In this document: one piece after another, positions 33,557 to 44,161 of the stretch
Layout: each line of letters starts with the position of its first letter
Numbering within the stretch: position 1 is the stretch's first letter
Source: Anastatus disparis
Taxonomy: Eukaryota > Arthropoda > Insecta > Hymenoptera > Eupelmidae
DNA: 64,000 bases
NCBI GenBank assembly: GCA_017163975.1
Contig: JAFFSR010000301.1
Coordinates: forward strand, 1,054,001 to 1,118,000
Direction of reading: 5' to 3'
Notes under the pieces: model-generated
What the model was told of the DNA's origin: nothing
What the model saw: only the letters and a program-made list of their open reading frames with translations
The model's database searches: none
Program-made: the position numbers and the translations under genes

Positions 33557-36500
33557 TTAGTCAAATGTAGAGTTCTGATCATTATCGATCGAGCCTTCAG
33601 ATCTTAGTTTCGTTAAGCGCAATTTATTTGGGTGTACAATTTTTGTAGTGTTTTTAAAAGAAATTTTAATATTTCTACCATTTTTTAATATTTCGAGAAT
33701 TCTATGTGGCCCGATATACTGCGGTTGGAATTTTCCTTTTCTAGGTTCTATTAATAGCATTACGTGGTCATTAACCTTAAAATTACACGGGTTTAACTTC
33801 CTATCGTAATATTCCTTGGAACGTCTTTTTGCGTTATTCAGATTTTCTTTAGCTAATTCGTGTATTTCTAATAATTTTGATCTTAATCTAGTCGAATAGT
33901 CATAATAAGTATCGGTAGTATTTTCCCCCAATACCGCCCTCGCTGATGGAACGCGAGCTATCTTTCCATATCCACATTCATATGGGGTGAGCTTCGTCGC
34001 TTCAAGAACGCTGGTATTGTAGGAAAATGTCGCACATTCACATTATTCATCCCATTGTCGTATATTTGATACATAGTTCATTAACCATTCCTTTAACGAG
34101 TGATGCATTCGCTCAATAGATCCATTGGATTGAGGGTGTAATGCGGTGGTGGTACATGTTTTAATTTTACACATTTTCGCGACGTTTTTCATTAATGAAC
34201 TGATAAAATTTGCACCTTGATCCGTCAGGACTATCCTTGGTGACCCATGAATAAAAACAAATCGTTTCAGAAAAGCATCGGCAATTGCCGTTGACGTAGT
34301 TGAATCTAAAGGGACAGCTATACAAAATTTTGTTAGCAAATCTTGCATCGTCAAAATTTACATGTTCCCATTTCTGGTCCTATCCAATGGACCTACGATA
34401 TCTAACGAAATCTTTTCGAAGCTAGAACCCGGTGTGTCTGTTAACACCATAGGTTGCCTAACCTTATTTCTAACTAGTTTATTTAGTTGACAAGTCCGAC
34501 ACGCGTTGACAAAATTTTGGATTCCCGCTTTCATATTTGGCCAAAAATAGTGTTGTCTAACTCGGTTATATGTCTTTATTATAACTTTATGGCCGTTTAT
34601 TGGTGACTCGTGAATTTCGCGTATAATTTGTTCAGGCAGATCTACTTCTGGTATTTGTATCAAGTTTTTACAGATTATTATCTTAGTTTGAGAATCTGAA
34701 AATATATCTTTCGACAGATCGACAATTTCACTCCACGTGATATCGTCTATCTGGTCTGTTTTTGAAATTCTCAAGGATACCAGAGACGTTGTTTGGCATA
34801 CGTCTAGCAGTGAAAAAATAGCATCCTTGAAAATTTCTCTATCTGTTTGTATATGCAGATTTTCTTTAATTGACAAAGCTATCAGAATTTTTTTGTCTTT
34901 TTCAATGACTTTTGCTCTTGCAAGAACAATATCTTGCAGGGGCGAAAGTCTTTGTTCTTGTTGCAGAAAAAGTGCTCCTGAGTCGAGAGGTTGATTTTTT
35001 TGTGTTACGAAATAGGTCAGATTGTCTTTTGCCATGAGAAAGTTATCTCTCGTTTCGATTATATTTCGTGATGGTCGAGGTCGATTTGATTCGTCTCGAC
35101 CTATCTCATACTCAACAGATAGAGGAGCTTCATTCGCCCGGGACGGATTTAAATGTAATTCGTCCCTGAGCGATTGATAATCCTCAGAAATATTTGTATT
35201 TTCATTCATAGCATCGTCAGTCACGTGAGCATCTTCGGGTGGTTTATTTGCTGTGGCTTCTAAAGATTCCTTAAGGATGTCTAGCGTCCGTGACAGTTCG
35301 TCGGCTGGCAGTTGATATCTGTCTTGTTCGATTTAAATCAATTTAACGCTTGTTAGTATGCTGTCAAAGGGTATCTTGTCGTCATAGTCAAAAGAATATA
35401 TATGTTCGTCTCCGTCTTGGCGCGTTAACCATCGTATAGATATTACTTTATTATTTGATTTAATGTACTGTTTGCTTTGGCACAAATAAAAACTGTCCTC
35501 ACTGTTTCTTACTGCTAGGAAGTCATTCTTTTTAAACAGTGTCTCAGTTGCGATTGACTCTATAGCGTTTATTTCATAGACCGGTTTACTTGTGTTTTCC
35601 TCGGACGTTATCTTAATGATTTCTTTAGTTTCCGATTCGCGTATATTTTGCACTTCGTTATCCGGAGGGTTACGTGATAGCGCGTCGGCCACGAAATTAA
35701 TTTTTCCTGGAAGATATCTGATTGTAAAGTCAAATTTGTCTCTTAATTCAAAATACCATTTTTTTAATTTAGATGTGCAGTCCTTTATTTTGTGCAGCCA
35801 AACGAGAGGTTGGTGGTCAGTTATAAAGGTGAAATGTCGGCCAATCAGATAATAATCGAATTGGTCACCGCAAAATCGCATTGCGAGTAGTTCCTTTTTG
35901 ATAGTGCTATAATTCATCGCGGTTTTTGTAAGCAATCGGCTTGCATAAGCTACAGGTAAATCTGAATTTTTCTTCCTTTGCGATAGGACACCACCAACTG
36001 CGTAGTCTGAGGCGTCTGTTGTTACAAAGAATTCCTCTTCGAAGTTTGGATGTTGCGAAATTGGTTCATTGATTCGGCAGTTTTTGAGCGTCTCAAAAGC
36101 TATTTTCTGTTCATCTGTCCAATTGAAAGCTACTGCTTTCTTCAAAAGGTTTGTCAATGGCTTTGCGATCGTTGCAAAATTTGGGATGAAACGTCGATAA
36201 TATCCGCACAGACCAAGAAATTGGCGTATTCCCTTGACATTTCGTGGACGAGAGAATTTTTCGACAGCTTGGGTCTTATTTGGGTCTAGTCTCATGCTTT
36301 TATGACTAATCTCGTGACCAAGAAATGTCACTGATGTTTCGTGAAATTGGCTTTTTAAGGGATTTAACTTTAGGTTAGATTTCCTTAAAGTCTCTGTAAA
36401 TTCCAGAAATAATTCGTCTAGATCGTTTAGATTTTCCGCAAACAGTATGACGTCATCAATATATCCTAGCTTTCTTTTTCCTTTCGAGCTTAGATCTAAC

Positions 36501-37018
36501 GGTTTATGCCCTAATATTTTATTGGTTAATTCTTGAAAAGTACTTGCCGCTGTTCGAATTCCGAAAGGCATTCTTTTGAAGTGAAAGTACCCATAAGGAG
36601 TAGAAAAGGCTGTTTTCTCTCGGTCTTTTTCTTTTATCATCACCTGATGGAAACCTTAATACATATCCACGACGATAAAATAGCAAGCCCCGCCGAGCTG
36701 CTCGACTAAATGTGTAATATATGGGATTGGATGTGGATATGGCTTGATCTTTTCATTTAATTTTCGGAAATCGACTACAACTCTCCACTGTGGCTTCCCT
36801 TCGATATCGTCTTTCTTTTTGTCAACCCAGAAAAGGCTGTTGAAAGGCGATTCACTTCTTTCGACTATATCTGATTCTAACAATTTACTTATTTGCTCGT
36901 AAACAACTTCTTGCAATTTTTGAGGTATTGGATACTGTCTTACGTTCACTGGTTCTTCGTCGTCGGTTTCGATTTTATGTTCGATTATGTTAGTGGCAGA
37001 AAGGGGTTCTCTTCTCAA
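33557..37018 (-). pseudogene. pol: Gypsy pol: reverse transcriptase, RNase H, integrase, with four in-frame TAA
   Basis: One continuous frame (also open upstream to about 37165) is interrupted by TAA at 36656-36658, 35333-35335, 34358-34360 and 34043-34045. RT: VVDFRKLNEK, VVDMY just before the first stop, MPFGIRTAASTF and catalytic GYIDDV at about 36447-36468. RNase H: TTDASDYAVGGVL and TDHQPLVWL. Integrase: HHCC zinc motif (HESPINGH, then CRTCQ), Asp in LDIVGPL, Asp in LTDQGANF, Glu in SIERMHHSLKEW, C-terminal VNDHVMLL and IGPHRI. RT copies genomic RNA; integrase inserts the DNA. Length and order are normal for Gypsy. A frame change separates it from the protease region. Dead as written. 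Confidence 0.9.
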
Positions 37019-37266
37019 ATGGAAAACATCAGCAGTTTTTTCAATGAGCTTCTGCAGCCTTGCTTCGTTTTCTTTCGCTATGTGGTTTTTAGGTATGTCG
37101 TTGAATATACATTCTGTTCTGTTTTTGACGTTAGCATTGTATACTCGCTCAAAATTTTTGTGTTTTTAACTTCGATTATCCTTTTTATATGGCTTGACGT
37201 AGAATTCAGTGACAGTATTTATGTCTAAAGTAGTTCTGTTGATGCATGGTTCTATATCAGAGTAAT

Positions 37267-38691
37267 TTACATAAGTTTCTTTCGGTTGATCACCTGATTT
37301 ATTTCGATATAGTCCAGCAAATTCGCACCTGGAAGGAAATCTCGAATTATTATATCTTCTTTAGTGGTTTCTGTGCTTTCGTTATCTGATATTTCAATTT
37401 CCCCTTTTGTTAGACTTGTGCTTACCGTGTTGCGCGGAGCTTCTTCGGGCTTAGCATAAGTCTCGTAGGTGCTATGTCGCACATTATCACCGCCGCTTAC
37501 CGTGTTGCGCAAGGGATTTTCGGGCTTTGCGTACAATGATTTTGGATTTCGGCCGGGGGATTCGATTAAATTTGCGATAGAGTTCGGAGCGTCATCGTCT
37601 ACCGTGTCGCGCGAAGCATTTTCGGACTCAACGCATGACGTTGCAGAATTGGTTAACACCTGCACAGGAACCTTAGATTTATGAATTATATTTTCTTTAA
37701 TTTGAAGGTCTTCTTCGGAAGATAAGCAAATAGTACTGTCTGAGTAGCGTCTCTGAAAAACTCGATCGTATTCTTCACCATATTCGAAAGTAATTAAGTC
37801 GTTGATTAGTTCGTCGGCTGACCTTGTATCATCTACATTGGCCTGCATAGAAACAAGAGAAGGTGCTTGATTCGTCACGTTAACTTCTTTTATATCTTCT
37901 GTATCCATGAAGAGACTGCTATCTTTATCTATAAAAATTTTCTCGTTACGATGCTGATAATATTTCTGTGTTGGTTCTAGAGTTAGCGGTGTTATTTTTA
38001 GGTCGATATCAAAGATATTGGTAATGAATACTTCTATGTCAACGTAGCCTCCGTCGTTGATTGCCATGACGTTTCCTGCCACTATGCCTTTTTCGTTAAA
38101 TTTTATTTTAATAATATAGCCATATTCATCTTCTGGGTTATTCAACGAGAATCGTACAGTTGCGGTTGCTAGAGCAGGTATTCTCTTAACGTCTTTTAAA
38201 TTTACGAAAGGCAAGGTTTTGTCCTCGAAAATTAGTGCCTTTCGATAGAAATCGAGGCTTGCACCGTGCTGCTCATAGAAGTTTGAACTAATAATTGCTT
38301 CTGTTTTTATCGGACAATCATTGGCGACTATAATGACCTCTGTTGGGGATCCGTATATGTCAATGACACATGTACCAATCAAAGGTATATCGGTTCCCGA
38401 TATTCCTCTTAACAATGGTCGGTTTGATTCGTTAACCATTACGTCTCCGTTAAAAATGCCTATTTTGGCTATATTGGGCTGCGCACCTGAACCAACCATA
38501 GCTTCAATGAAATTGTGTAGAAATTGTGGGGATTCCACGATGACGATTGGCGTTGTTTTTTCTAAGTTGACGGTGTAGATGTAAGTTCTGTTGCAATCGC
38601 GTTCACTGGACGCGTTTTCTCGGTTGCCACTCCAGGAGCGCCCTTCGCTAGGGCGTTCTTCTTGTTTTTTTGTTGATTCTCTTTGACCCAT
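37267..38691 (-). CDS. Gypsy pol N-terminal part: protease-like region with altered active site
   Basis: A 474-codon frame overlaps the gag end by 130 nt in another frame, as expected for ribosomal frameshifting. Around residue 67 the protease motif reads MVGSGAQPNIAKI, with Gly (codon 38491-38493, GGT) where the catalytic Asp of DS/TG belongs. The following strand (RGISGTDIPLIGTCVI) and the EVIIVANDCPI segment fit retropepsins. The rest is a long acidic linker containing tandem YAKPE..RNTVS repeats (three copies, about 37420-37630). Without the Asp the protease should be inactive. The frame then shifts before the RT. Confidence 0.65.
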   Translation of the reverse strand: MGQRESTKKQEERPSEGRSWSGNRENASSERDCNRTYIYTVNLEKTTPIVIVESPQFLHNFIEAMVGSGAQPNIAKIGIFNGDVMVNESNRPLLRGISGTDIPLIGTCVIDIYGSPTEVIIVANDCPIKTEAIISSNFYEQHGASLDFYRKALIFEDKTLPFVNLKDVKRIPALATATVRFSLNNPEDEYGYIIKIKFNEKGIVAGNVMAINDGGYVDIEVFITNIFDIDLKITPLTLEPTQKYYQHRNEKIFIDKDSSLFMDTEDIKEVNVTNQAPSLVSMQANVDDTRSADELINDLITFEYGEEYDRVFQRRYSDSTICLSSEEDLQIKENIIHKSKVPVQVLTNSATSCVESENASRDTVDDDAPNSIANLIESPGRNPKSLYAKPENPLRNTVSGGDNVRHSTYETYAKPEEAPRNTVSTSLTKGEIEISDNESTETTKEDIIIRDFLPGANLLDYIEINQVINRKKLM

Positions 38692-40031
38692 TTTAATTTA
38701 CGGCACTCTTCCTTTACATGACCTCTGTTTTTGCAAAAGGCACATACTTTTATCTGGTAATTGTTATTATGACTTTTGCTTCTGTCATTTGATTGGTTGT
38801 TAGTCTGGTTGTATCTCTCCTGATTAGATGTGGTTGCCCGTGGCACATCCGGTTTTACAGCTGCTGCTTCGTTAGTATCTCGTCTATTTACATAAAGATT
38901 CTTATTTCTTTCGTTGGTCTTATATCCATGCTTCAAGTTGTCCCTATCAATCTGCTTATCTACCGCGATTGCGTCGTCGAATACTTCGTTCAGAGTTAAG
39001 TTTGCTGGGTTTTTAAGCCTTTGCCTAAATTCCGGCGGTAAGCCGTCTCGAAATCCTTTGATTATATCTCCTTCGATTTCAGAAAGTTCGTCACGAGTTA
39101 ATTCATTGCTCATATCGAAACGTTTTCGATCGATAATAGCTTCTTTAAGGTCAACGATTCGTGTAATAAAATTAAGCAGTGACGCGTTCCTTCCCTTATA
39201 AATTTGATCAAGTTTACCTCTTAGATTGTTTAGAGTTTCTGCAAAGGCAAAAACGGATTTTAGTCTATCGACGAATTCGTCCAATGTTCCGAAATTATTG
39301 TGCTCGAACGCGATATACGCTTTGTCTTCGAGTTTATTTTTCACTAACTTTATTAACTCTCTCTCAAGGTGCTGAGGAACTATTTGAGTTGCGCGTTTGC
39401 ATGCTCTGACAAAAGGTATTAAGTTTGTTCCGTCAAATTTTGGTATGCTGTTCAAGGCCTCCTTTATGTAAATGCTTGGTGGCACAGTCCAGGAATTCTG
39501 TGGTTCTGCTAGGTTATTATGAGGTCTTGATGCTGGGTCTGGTGGTAATGTTTGCTGTGCTTGCAGTGCGGAGGACGTTGAGCGAGTTGCACGCATTCGA
39601 TTTATGTCACGGCGCATTTTTGCTAATTAAGTTATCACGTCCTCTGTCGACTCCTCGGTTTCGTCTATTGGCTTTAACTTCGAATTCGTTTTATTTTGAG
39701 ATCCCAAATCTATTTTATTAGTTTGTGCTGAGGGAAAATTTGATACACTAGAGGCAGTGTCCGATAGGGTAATTTCAAGATTTTCGCGGTGTTTTCTTTC
39801 TTTTTCGAGTTCCTTTTCAAGCATTTGAATGCGTTCTTTTTCTACATTTAACGAGTCCATCGCGTCCTGCTTTAACCGTTCTGCCTCACTTAGGACTTTC
39901 TTCTCACGATTCTCAAGCGCTTGTTCTAAATCCTTAATTCTTTGTTCGCGTTCTTTTAAGTTGTTAGCGTATAGTCTTAACTCCTCTTCGGTGAGCGGCA
40001 AATCTTTGTCGTTAATTCCTCCGGTAGCCAT
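38562..40031 (-). pseudogene. gag: Gypsy gag with one in-frame TAA
   Basis: Frame from ATG 40031 to 38562, about 490 codons, interrupted once by TAA 39627-39629. The N-terminal part is a coiled coil (EEELRLYANNLKEREQRIKD and following heptads). The middle is a capsid-like helical domain (IPKFDGTNLIPFVRACKRAT, GLPPEFRQRL), and the C-terminus carries one zinc knuckle CAFCKNRGHVKEEC (C-x2-C-x4-H-x4-C) and a basic tail. It makes the virus-like particle core and binds RNA. A downstream Met (39617) could restart translation after the stop, giving a capsid-NC protein without the coiled coil. Confidence 0.85.
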
Positions 40032-40199
40032 TTTATGAGATATTTAAAATCTAGGCTATTAAAAAAAAATAGGCTATCGCTTGTGCAATTATTATTATAA
40101 ATTGTTATTTATATATATAAAGATTAATTTCTTAGGTTAATTTTGAAAAAAAAGAGAAGAAGAAAAAATTTTTAACGCAAAATGAAAAAAAATTTTTTT

Positions 40200-40574
40200 T
40201 TAATCGATAGTAATTAGATTATTTTCCGACTGCATATGTTGACCGGCTTGGTCAACTTGCAAGGGCGATAGTGAAGCTGGTGCGGATCGTACTTCTTCGA
40301 GACTCAAATCGATTACAATGCGCTGCTGTTGCGGTTGTCGTATCCGGGAGGGAGTTATTAAATATTTATTTGGCGTGTCGATTACGTATGGGTTAACGAC
40401 TAAACCCCTTTTTGGGCCGATTTTCTTTCTCGGTAGTGGAAATTGTGGTTCTAGATCAATGTCGTTTTCTTTGACCCACCCTATAAACCGCGCTCTGGCC
40501 TCTCCTTGCAGACTTAGCTTATTTGCTGTTGGCCTCATCTTAGGGCCAAGGCCTCTCCTTTTATTATCTGTCAT
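40200..40574 (-). CDS. Small ORF upstream of gag in the Gypsy element
   Basis: A 124-codon intact frame: basic N-terminus (MTDNKRRGLGPKMRP), a SLQGEARARFIGWVKENDID segment, a basic PRKKIGPKRG patch (possible nuclear localisation signal), then Gln-rich sequence. No domain recognised. It lies between the leader repeats and gag, 169 nt before the gag ATG. An upstream accessory protein is unusual for Gypsy elements; it may be genuine because the frame is intact while gag and pol are not. Confidence 0.5.
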   Translation of the reverse strand: MTDNKRRGLGPKMRPTANKLSLQGEARARFIGWVKENDIDLEPQFPLPRKKIGPKRGLVVNPYVIDTPNKYLITPSRIRQPQQQRIVIDLSLEEVRSAPASLSPLQVDQAGQHMQSENNLITID

Positions 40575-40748
40575 TTACTGGAGAAATAAGGAGGAAAGCA
40601 GAAAAAAAAGCAAAACCAAAAAGGAAAAAAAATGATTATTTGAAGAGAGGAAGAAAAGAAAAAAGAGAGAAGGAGAAAAAAAAATATTTATTAGAGAAAA
40701 GTTGCTCTAACACCTAATTGTCTCTTTTCTCTTTCCAAGTCCTTTACC

Positions 40749-41068
40749 GCTGTTAAGCGATAAAAGAGAACTAGCACTATATGCCGTGAGGCTCAATAGA
40801 TACAAGCCCAAAATTGAAAATAAACTTTCAGATATAGGGTCAACTTGTTTCTTCCCTTTTTTATTTTCTTCAGGTTGAGCCCTTCGTGCTGTTAAGCACA
40901 AACGGCGAATTGCAAGTCTTATGCCGTGAGGCTCAAGACCTACAAAACCCTCAAGAAATAAAACGTTATGATTGAAAAAAAAATTTTTTTTCCTTACTCT
41001 CCACCAGAAATTTTTAAATGCTGTTAAGCATGAAAAAATAATTTACGAGTTTTATGCCGTGAAGCTCA
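40749..41068 (-). repeat. Leader repeat set 1: three paired-motif units
   Basis: On the + strand, GCTGTTAAGC at 40749, 40888 and 41020 is followed each time 32-33 bases later by ATGCCGTGAGGCTCAA (40781, 40921; ATGCCGTGAAGCTCAA at 41053). Unit spacing is 139 and 132 bp; the intervening sequence is not conserved. The fixed motif spacing suggests an RNA hairpin or protein-binding site repeated in the element's 5' leader. Confidence 0.8.
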
Positions 41069-41479
41069 AAAACTGCAAACCCTGTCAGAGAGAGGAAAAA
41101 AAAAAGAAGGAGAAAAACGAAAAAAAATATGAAAAAAAAAGAAAAAAAGAAAAAAAACAACAAAAAAAAATTAATTTTTAACTCAGTTAGTGCAGAATTA
41201 CATTTGCAAAGAAAGAAAAATGGTTCACTTCATATTAACATAAGAAAAGGTAGCAAAGGAAAAATTAAAAGTTAATTTATAAGCGTTAGTTTAATCTTAC
41301 GCCTTGCGTTAGATAAGGTGATTGAATAAGTTTATTTTAGCTATTTGTAAGGTAAAGATTGTTACTTCAGAAAAATGTTAGTTATAGAAACAGAAAGAAG
41401 TAAAGTATTTACTTTTACTTAATGTTAGATTTATTGATTTGTTTGTTAATTTATGTATAAATGAATAAGAATTGAAATA

Positions 41480-41995
41480 AATGTTCTATGCTCATCTAAA
41501 GCAAGTATTTTGTCTAGTTATCTAGCGTTTCCCTGCGATAGAGAACGTTTTGAACAATTGATTTAGTATTCTTTCTTTTTCTTTATTTATTCTTCTCCAA
41601 ATTATTGATTTATAAATAAATTAATATCTCAAACACTGGTTCTGCGCTCATCTAAGACAAGTATTTTGTCTTGCGTTTCCCTGTGATAGAGAACACTTCG
41701 AATATTTGGTTTTCGAGTAATTCATTTATAAACAAATCAAGAATTGAAAATATTAGTTCTACGTTCAACTAAAGCAAGTATTTTGTCTAGTTACCTAGCG
41801 TTTCCCTGCGATAGAGAACGTTTTAAACAATGTATTTCAAATAAGAAAGGCGTTATTAGATTTTATTTTTCATTTATCAACTTATAAATAAGTTAACAGA
41901 TCGAAAAAAAATCTTTACTCTATGCTCATCTAAAACAAGTATTTTGTCTAATACTATTTAGCGTTTCCCTGTGATAGAGAGCATTTCGAGTGTAA
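41480..41995 (-). repeat. Leader repeat set 2: four CAAGTATTTTGTCT / GCGTTTCCCTG units
   Basis: CAAGTATTTTGTCT at 41502, 41658, 41775 and 41936, each followed by GCGTTTCCCTG(C/T)GATAGAGA and preceded by CTCATCTAA(A/G). Spacing is 156, 117 and 161 bp. The position just inside the 5' LTR is analogous to the repeated su(Hw) insulator sites of Drosophila gypsy, though the sequence is different. Confidence 0.8.
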
Positions 41996-42099
41996 TTAAT
42001 TATTATAAAAAAAAATAGGTTGTTAGTAATAAAAAAAAAATTTGTTAGTGTTTATTAGTTATTTGACAAGAAACACCCCATCGTCGCTGTCACTATTTA

Positions 42100-43133
42100 T
42101 TATGTCCGGTCACCTTATATAGGTTTACTCGGATACATGTTTGTTTGGGATATTTCTTGTTGGTATTGTTAAATATTTTTTATTTCTAAAAGACAGCGGG
42201 ATAGAGGAGCATAATCACTTACCTTGTCTTAACTGCTGGCTGCGTGGTCGAAAGCAAAGGAGTTTATCTACTTAATAAACTTTACACTGAAGGGCGCAGT
42301 GCTCCTCTCTGGTTGCCCGCTTGTTAATTATTTAGGAACTGGATTAATGGCACTTATGTTCGCAGAGATTATTTTTGTAAATGATATTTATTTTATTTTA
42401 TTACAAATGTTATACAAGCTATTGATAAGTGAATCGCGCAGATTTACAATAATAAATCGGAAGAAACCTCGTTGGTATTTTTATTTATTGTTATTTGAAA
42501 ATGAAATAGGAAATATTCTTTTTATTAACACACTTTTTCCCCTAGCAGTAAGTTGTATAAAAATCGCGTTTTTATTGGACTGACTTGTTAAAATAAGCGC
42601 GCGACTAAATTAAGTTATTTCGCTTGTAATTAAATTTAAGAAGGAAATAAAGCGCGAGTTACAAGTTTTTATTGTTACGATTTTACACTTGATTTAAGTG
42701 CAAGTCGAAAAAGGTGTTACCCTTGCGAGGTCTAACTGCGGACTGACTGACAATAAATCTTTTTTGTTGCAAGGTAGATGCGAATTTTGAAGAAGAAAAG
42801 AGATAAAAAATATAACTTGCTAAAATTTTAAAAGAGTCACATTGGCCAATTCGGCCGTGAGAAGCTCTCCGAAGTCTCAGATTTTTTGACAGAGGATATC
42901 TTCTTATCGCGCCTAAAAATGCTGAATAGCATTCGCGCCTCACTAACTGACTTGGTTTTACGAATACAAAGAGACTTAAAATTATTCCTTAATACTAACT
43001 ATCCAACATAAAATTAATTTTATTTTATTTTTATTTATACATGTTTAAAAAAATATATGTTATCGGGAGAATGAATTAATCAATTAAAATGAAAAATGAT
43101 TTTTCATACATCCGTGATTATGCGGATGTAACA
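42100..43133 (-). repeat. 5' LTR of the Gypsy element
   Basis: Close copy of the 3' LTR in the same orientation; the outer end TGTTACATCCGC (minus sense) abuts the CTAAT target duplication. The inner end is near ATGTCCGGTCACC at about 42103; the exact boundary and tRNA primer site are unclear because this end has diverged. Confidence 0.82.
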
Positions 43134-43138
43134 CTAAT

Positions 43139-43432
43139 AAATTGAAAAATTTGCATGAAAAAGAAAAATTACGCAAAAAAGAGACTTATGGAAAAGTTAT
43201 TAGTGAACAATATAATGAATATGAGAGAATGGTACAAATTAAAAATAAAAAATTGGAAAATGCCGATATTATTAAGAAAACACAAGTGAAAAATTATTGT
43301 TACCAATTAAAAGAATTTTGCACAAGGTGTAAACAAATAGAAATTGATGACAATAAACGTGTTAATAATAATACTACAATAAAGAAACCAATAGATGGAA
43401 AAGAGCGAAAATATAAATATGATTCTTATTAA
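43139..43432 (+). pseudogene. Helitron N-terminal Lys-rich region, resumed after the LTR element
   Basis: An open frame (43142-43432) of charged helical sequence (NLHEKEKLRKKETYGKVISE) with a Cys motif FCTRCKQIEID continues the sense of the repeats at 29580-30086. The CTAAT duplication shows the two were contiguous before the retroelement inserted. Confidence 0.5.
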
Positions 43433-43651
43433 TTAGACATTATTTAGAAAGTGTATACGATTAAAAATTGAAGACAATAATTATAATGAAAATTAAAATA
43501 ATAATAATTATAATAACAATCATAATATTGTATTGAACAAAGTTATTGATAAAACAATGAAGGGCAAAGTAGAAAAAAAATATTAAAGAAATTAAATGAA
43601 AAAATATTAACTGAAAAAATTAATTCGAAACTGATTGGTTGTATAGCAAAT

Positions 43652-44160
43652 ATGTATTCCGATAAAAATCTTATATCTGAAAATAACATTGGTTCCATGA
43701 CAAATACATGTGTTTATTGTGATGCGAAACATTTTGCTTTTGAATATACTAAAAGTAACGATTTCTCCAATTGTTGTCATAAAGGTAAAGTAGAATTGTT
43801 AGAAAATCCTCCTTACCCAGAACAATTGAAGTTTTTAGCAACTAAATTAACGAAAGAAAGTATTGATTTTTGACGAAATGTTAGATTATACAATAATATG
43901 CTAAGCATTTGCAAGTTTTGGTGCCGATTTTGATACATTGCATTGTAAAGGATCCCGAGTTATTAGAATATGTAGACAAATTCACCATAATGTATATGCG
44001 TTACATCCTAATAAAGATAAAGCACGTAAATATGGACAATTATATATTCTAGATAATGAAATAGCAACAATTGAACGTAATAAGTTTAATACAAATTTAA
44101 CATTATAAAAACATTTAGATATCTTGATAAAAGACATTAACGCTCATGCTAAAGCCTTTA
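43652..44160 (+). pseudogene. Helitron zinc-finger segment and start of Rep
   Basis: The frame contains CVYCDAKHFAFEYTKSND followed by SNCCHKGKVEL, the Cys/His cluster that precedes Rep in Helitron proteins. TGA at 43871-43873 is followed by a 1-nt shift, then AFASFGADFDTLHCKGSRV, RQIHHNVYALHPN and QLYILDNE, conserved Helitron segments, to about 44108, with another shift before 44162. Confidence 0.75.
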
Positions 44161-44161
44161 A

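Larger units (their letters stand above)
30092..43133 (-). mobile_element. Complete Gypsy-class LTR retroelement with env, inserted in a Helitron
   Basis: Two LTRs in the same orientation bound a 13.0-kb element whose genes are all on the minus strand: leader, small ORF, gag, pol (PR-RT-RNase H-IN), env. A 5-bp target duplication CTAAT occurs at 30087-30091 and 43134-43138. LTR ends follow TGTTAC...AACA (minus sense). Gene order and env make it errantivirus-like. The LTRs are highly similar apart from an indel of about 100 bp near 31080-31190, so the insertion is fairly young, yet gag/pol already carry stops. Confidence 0.9.

Noticed and set aside
36893..37228. + strand ORFs opposite the Gypsy RT
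   Set aside because: Antisense shadows of pol.
40972..41181. Lys/Glu-rich 69-codon ORF in the retroelement leader
   Set aside because: Opposite strand to the element, composition explained by purine-rich leader sequence.
42030..42102. Gypsy primer-binding site next to the 5' LTR
   Set aside because: No TGG-starting tRNA complement could be placed confidently; the LTR inner edge has diverged.
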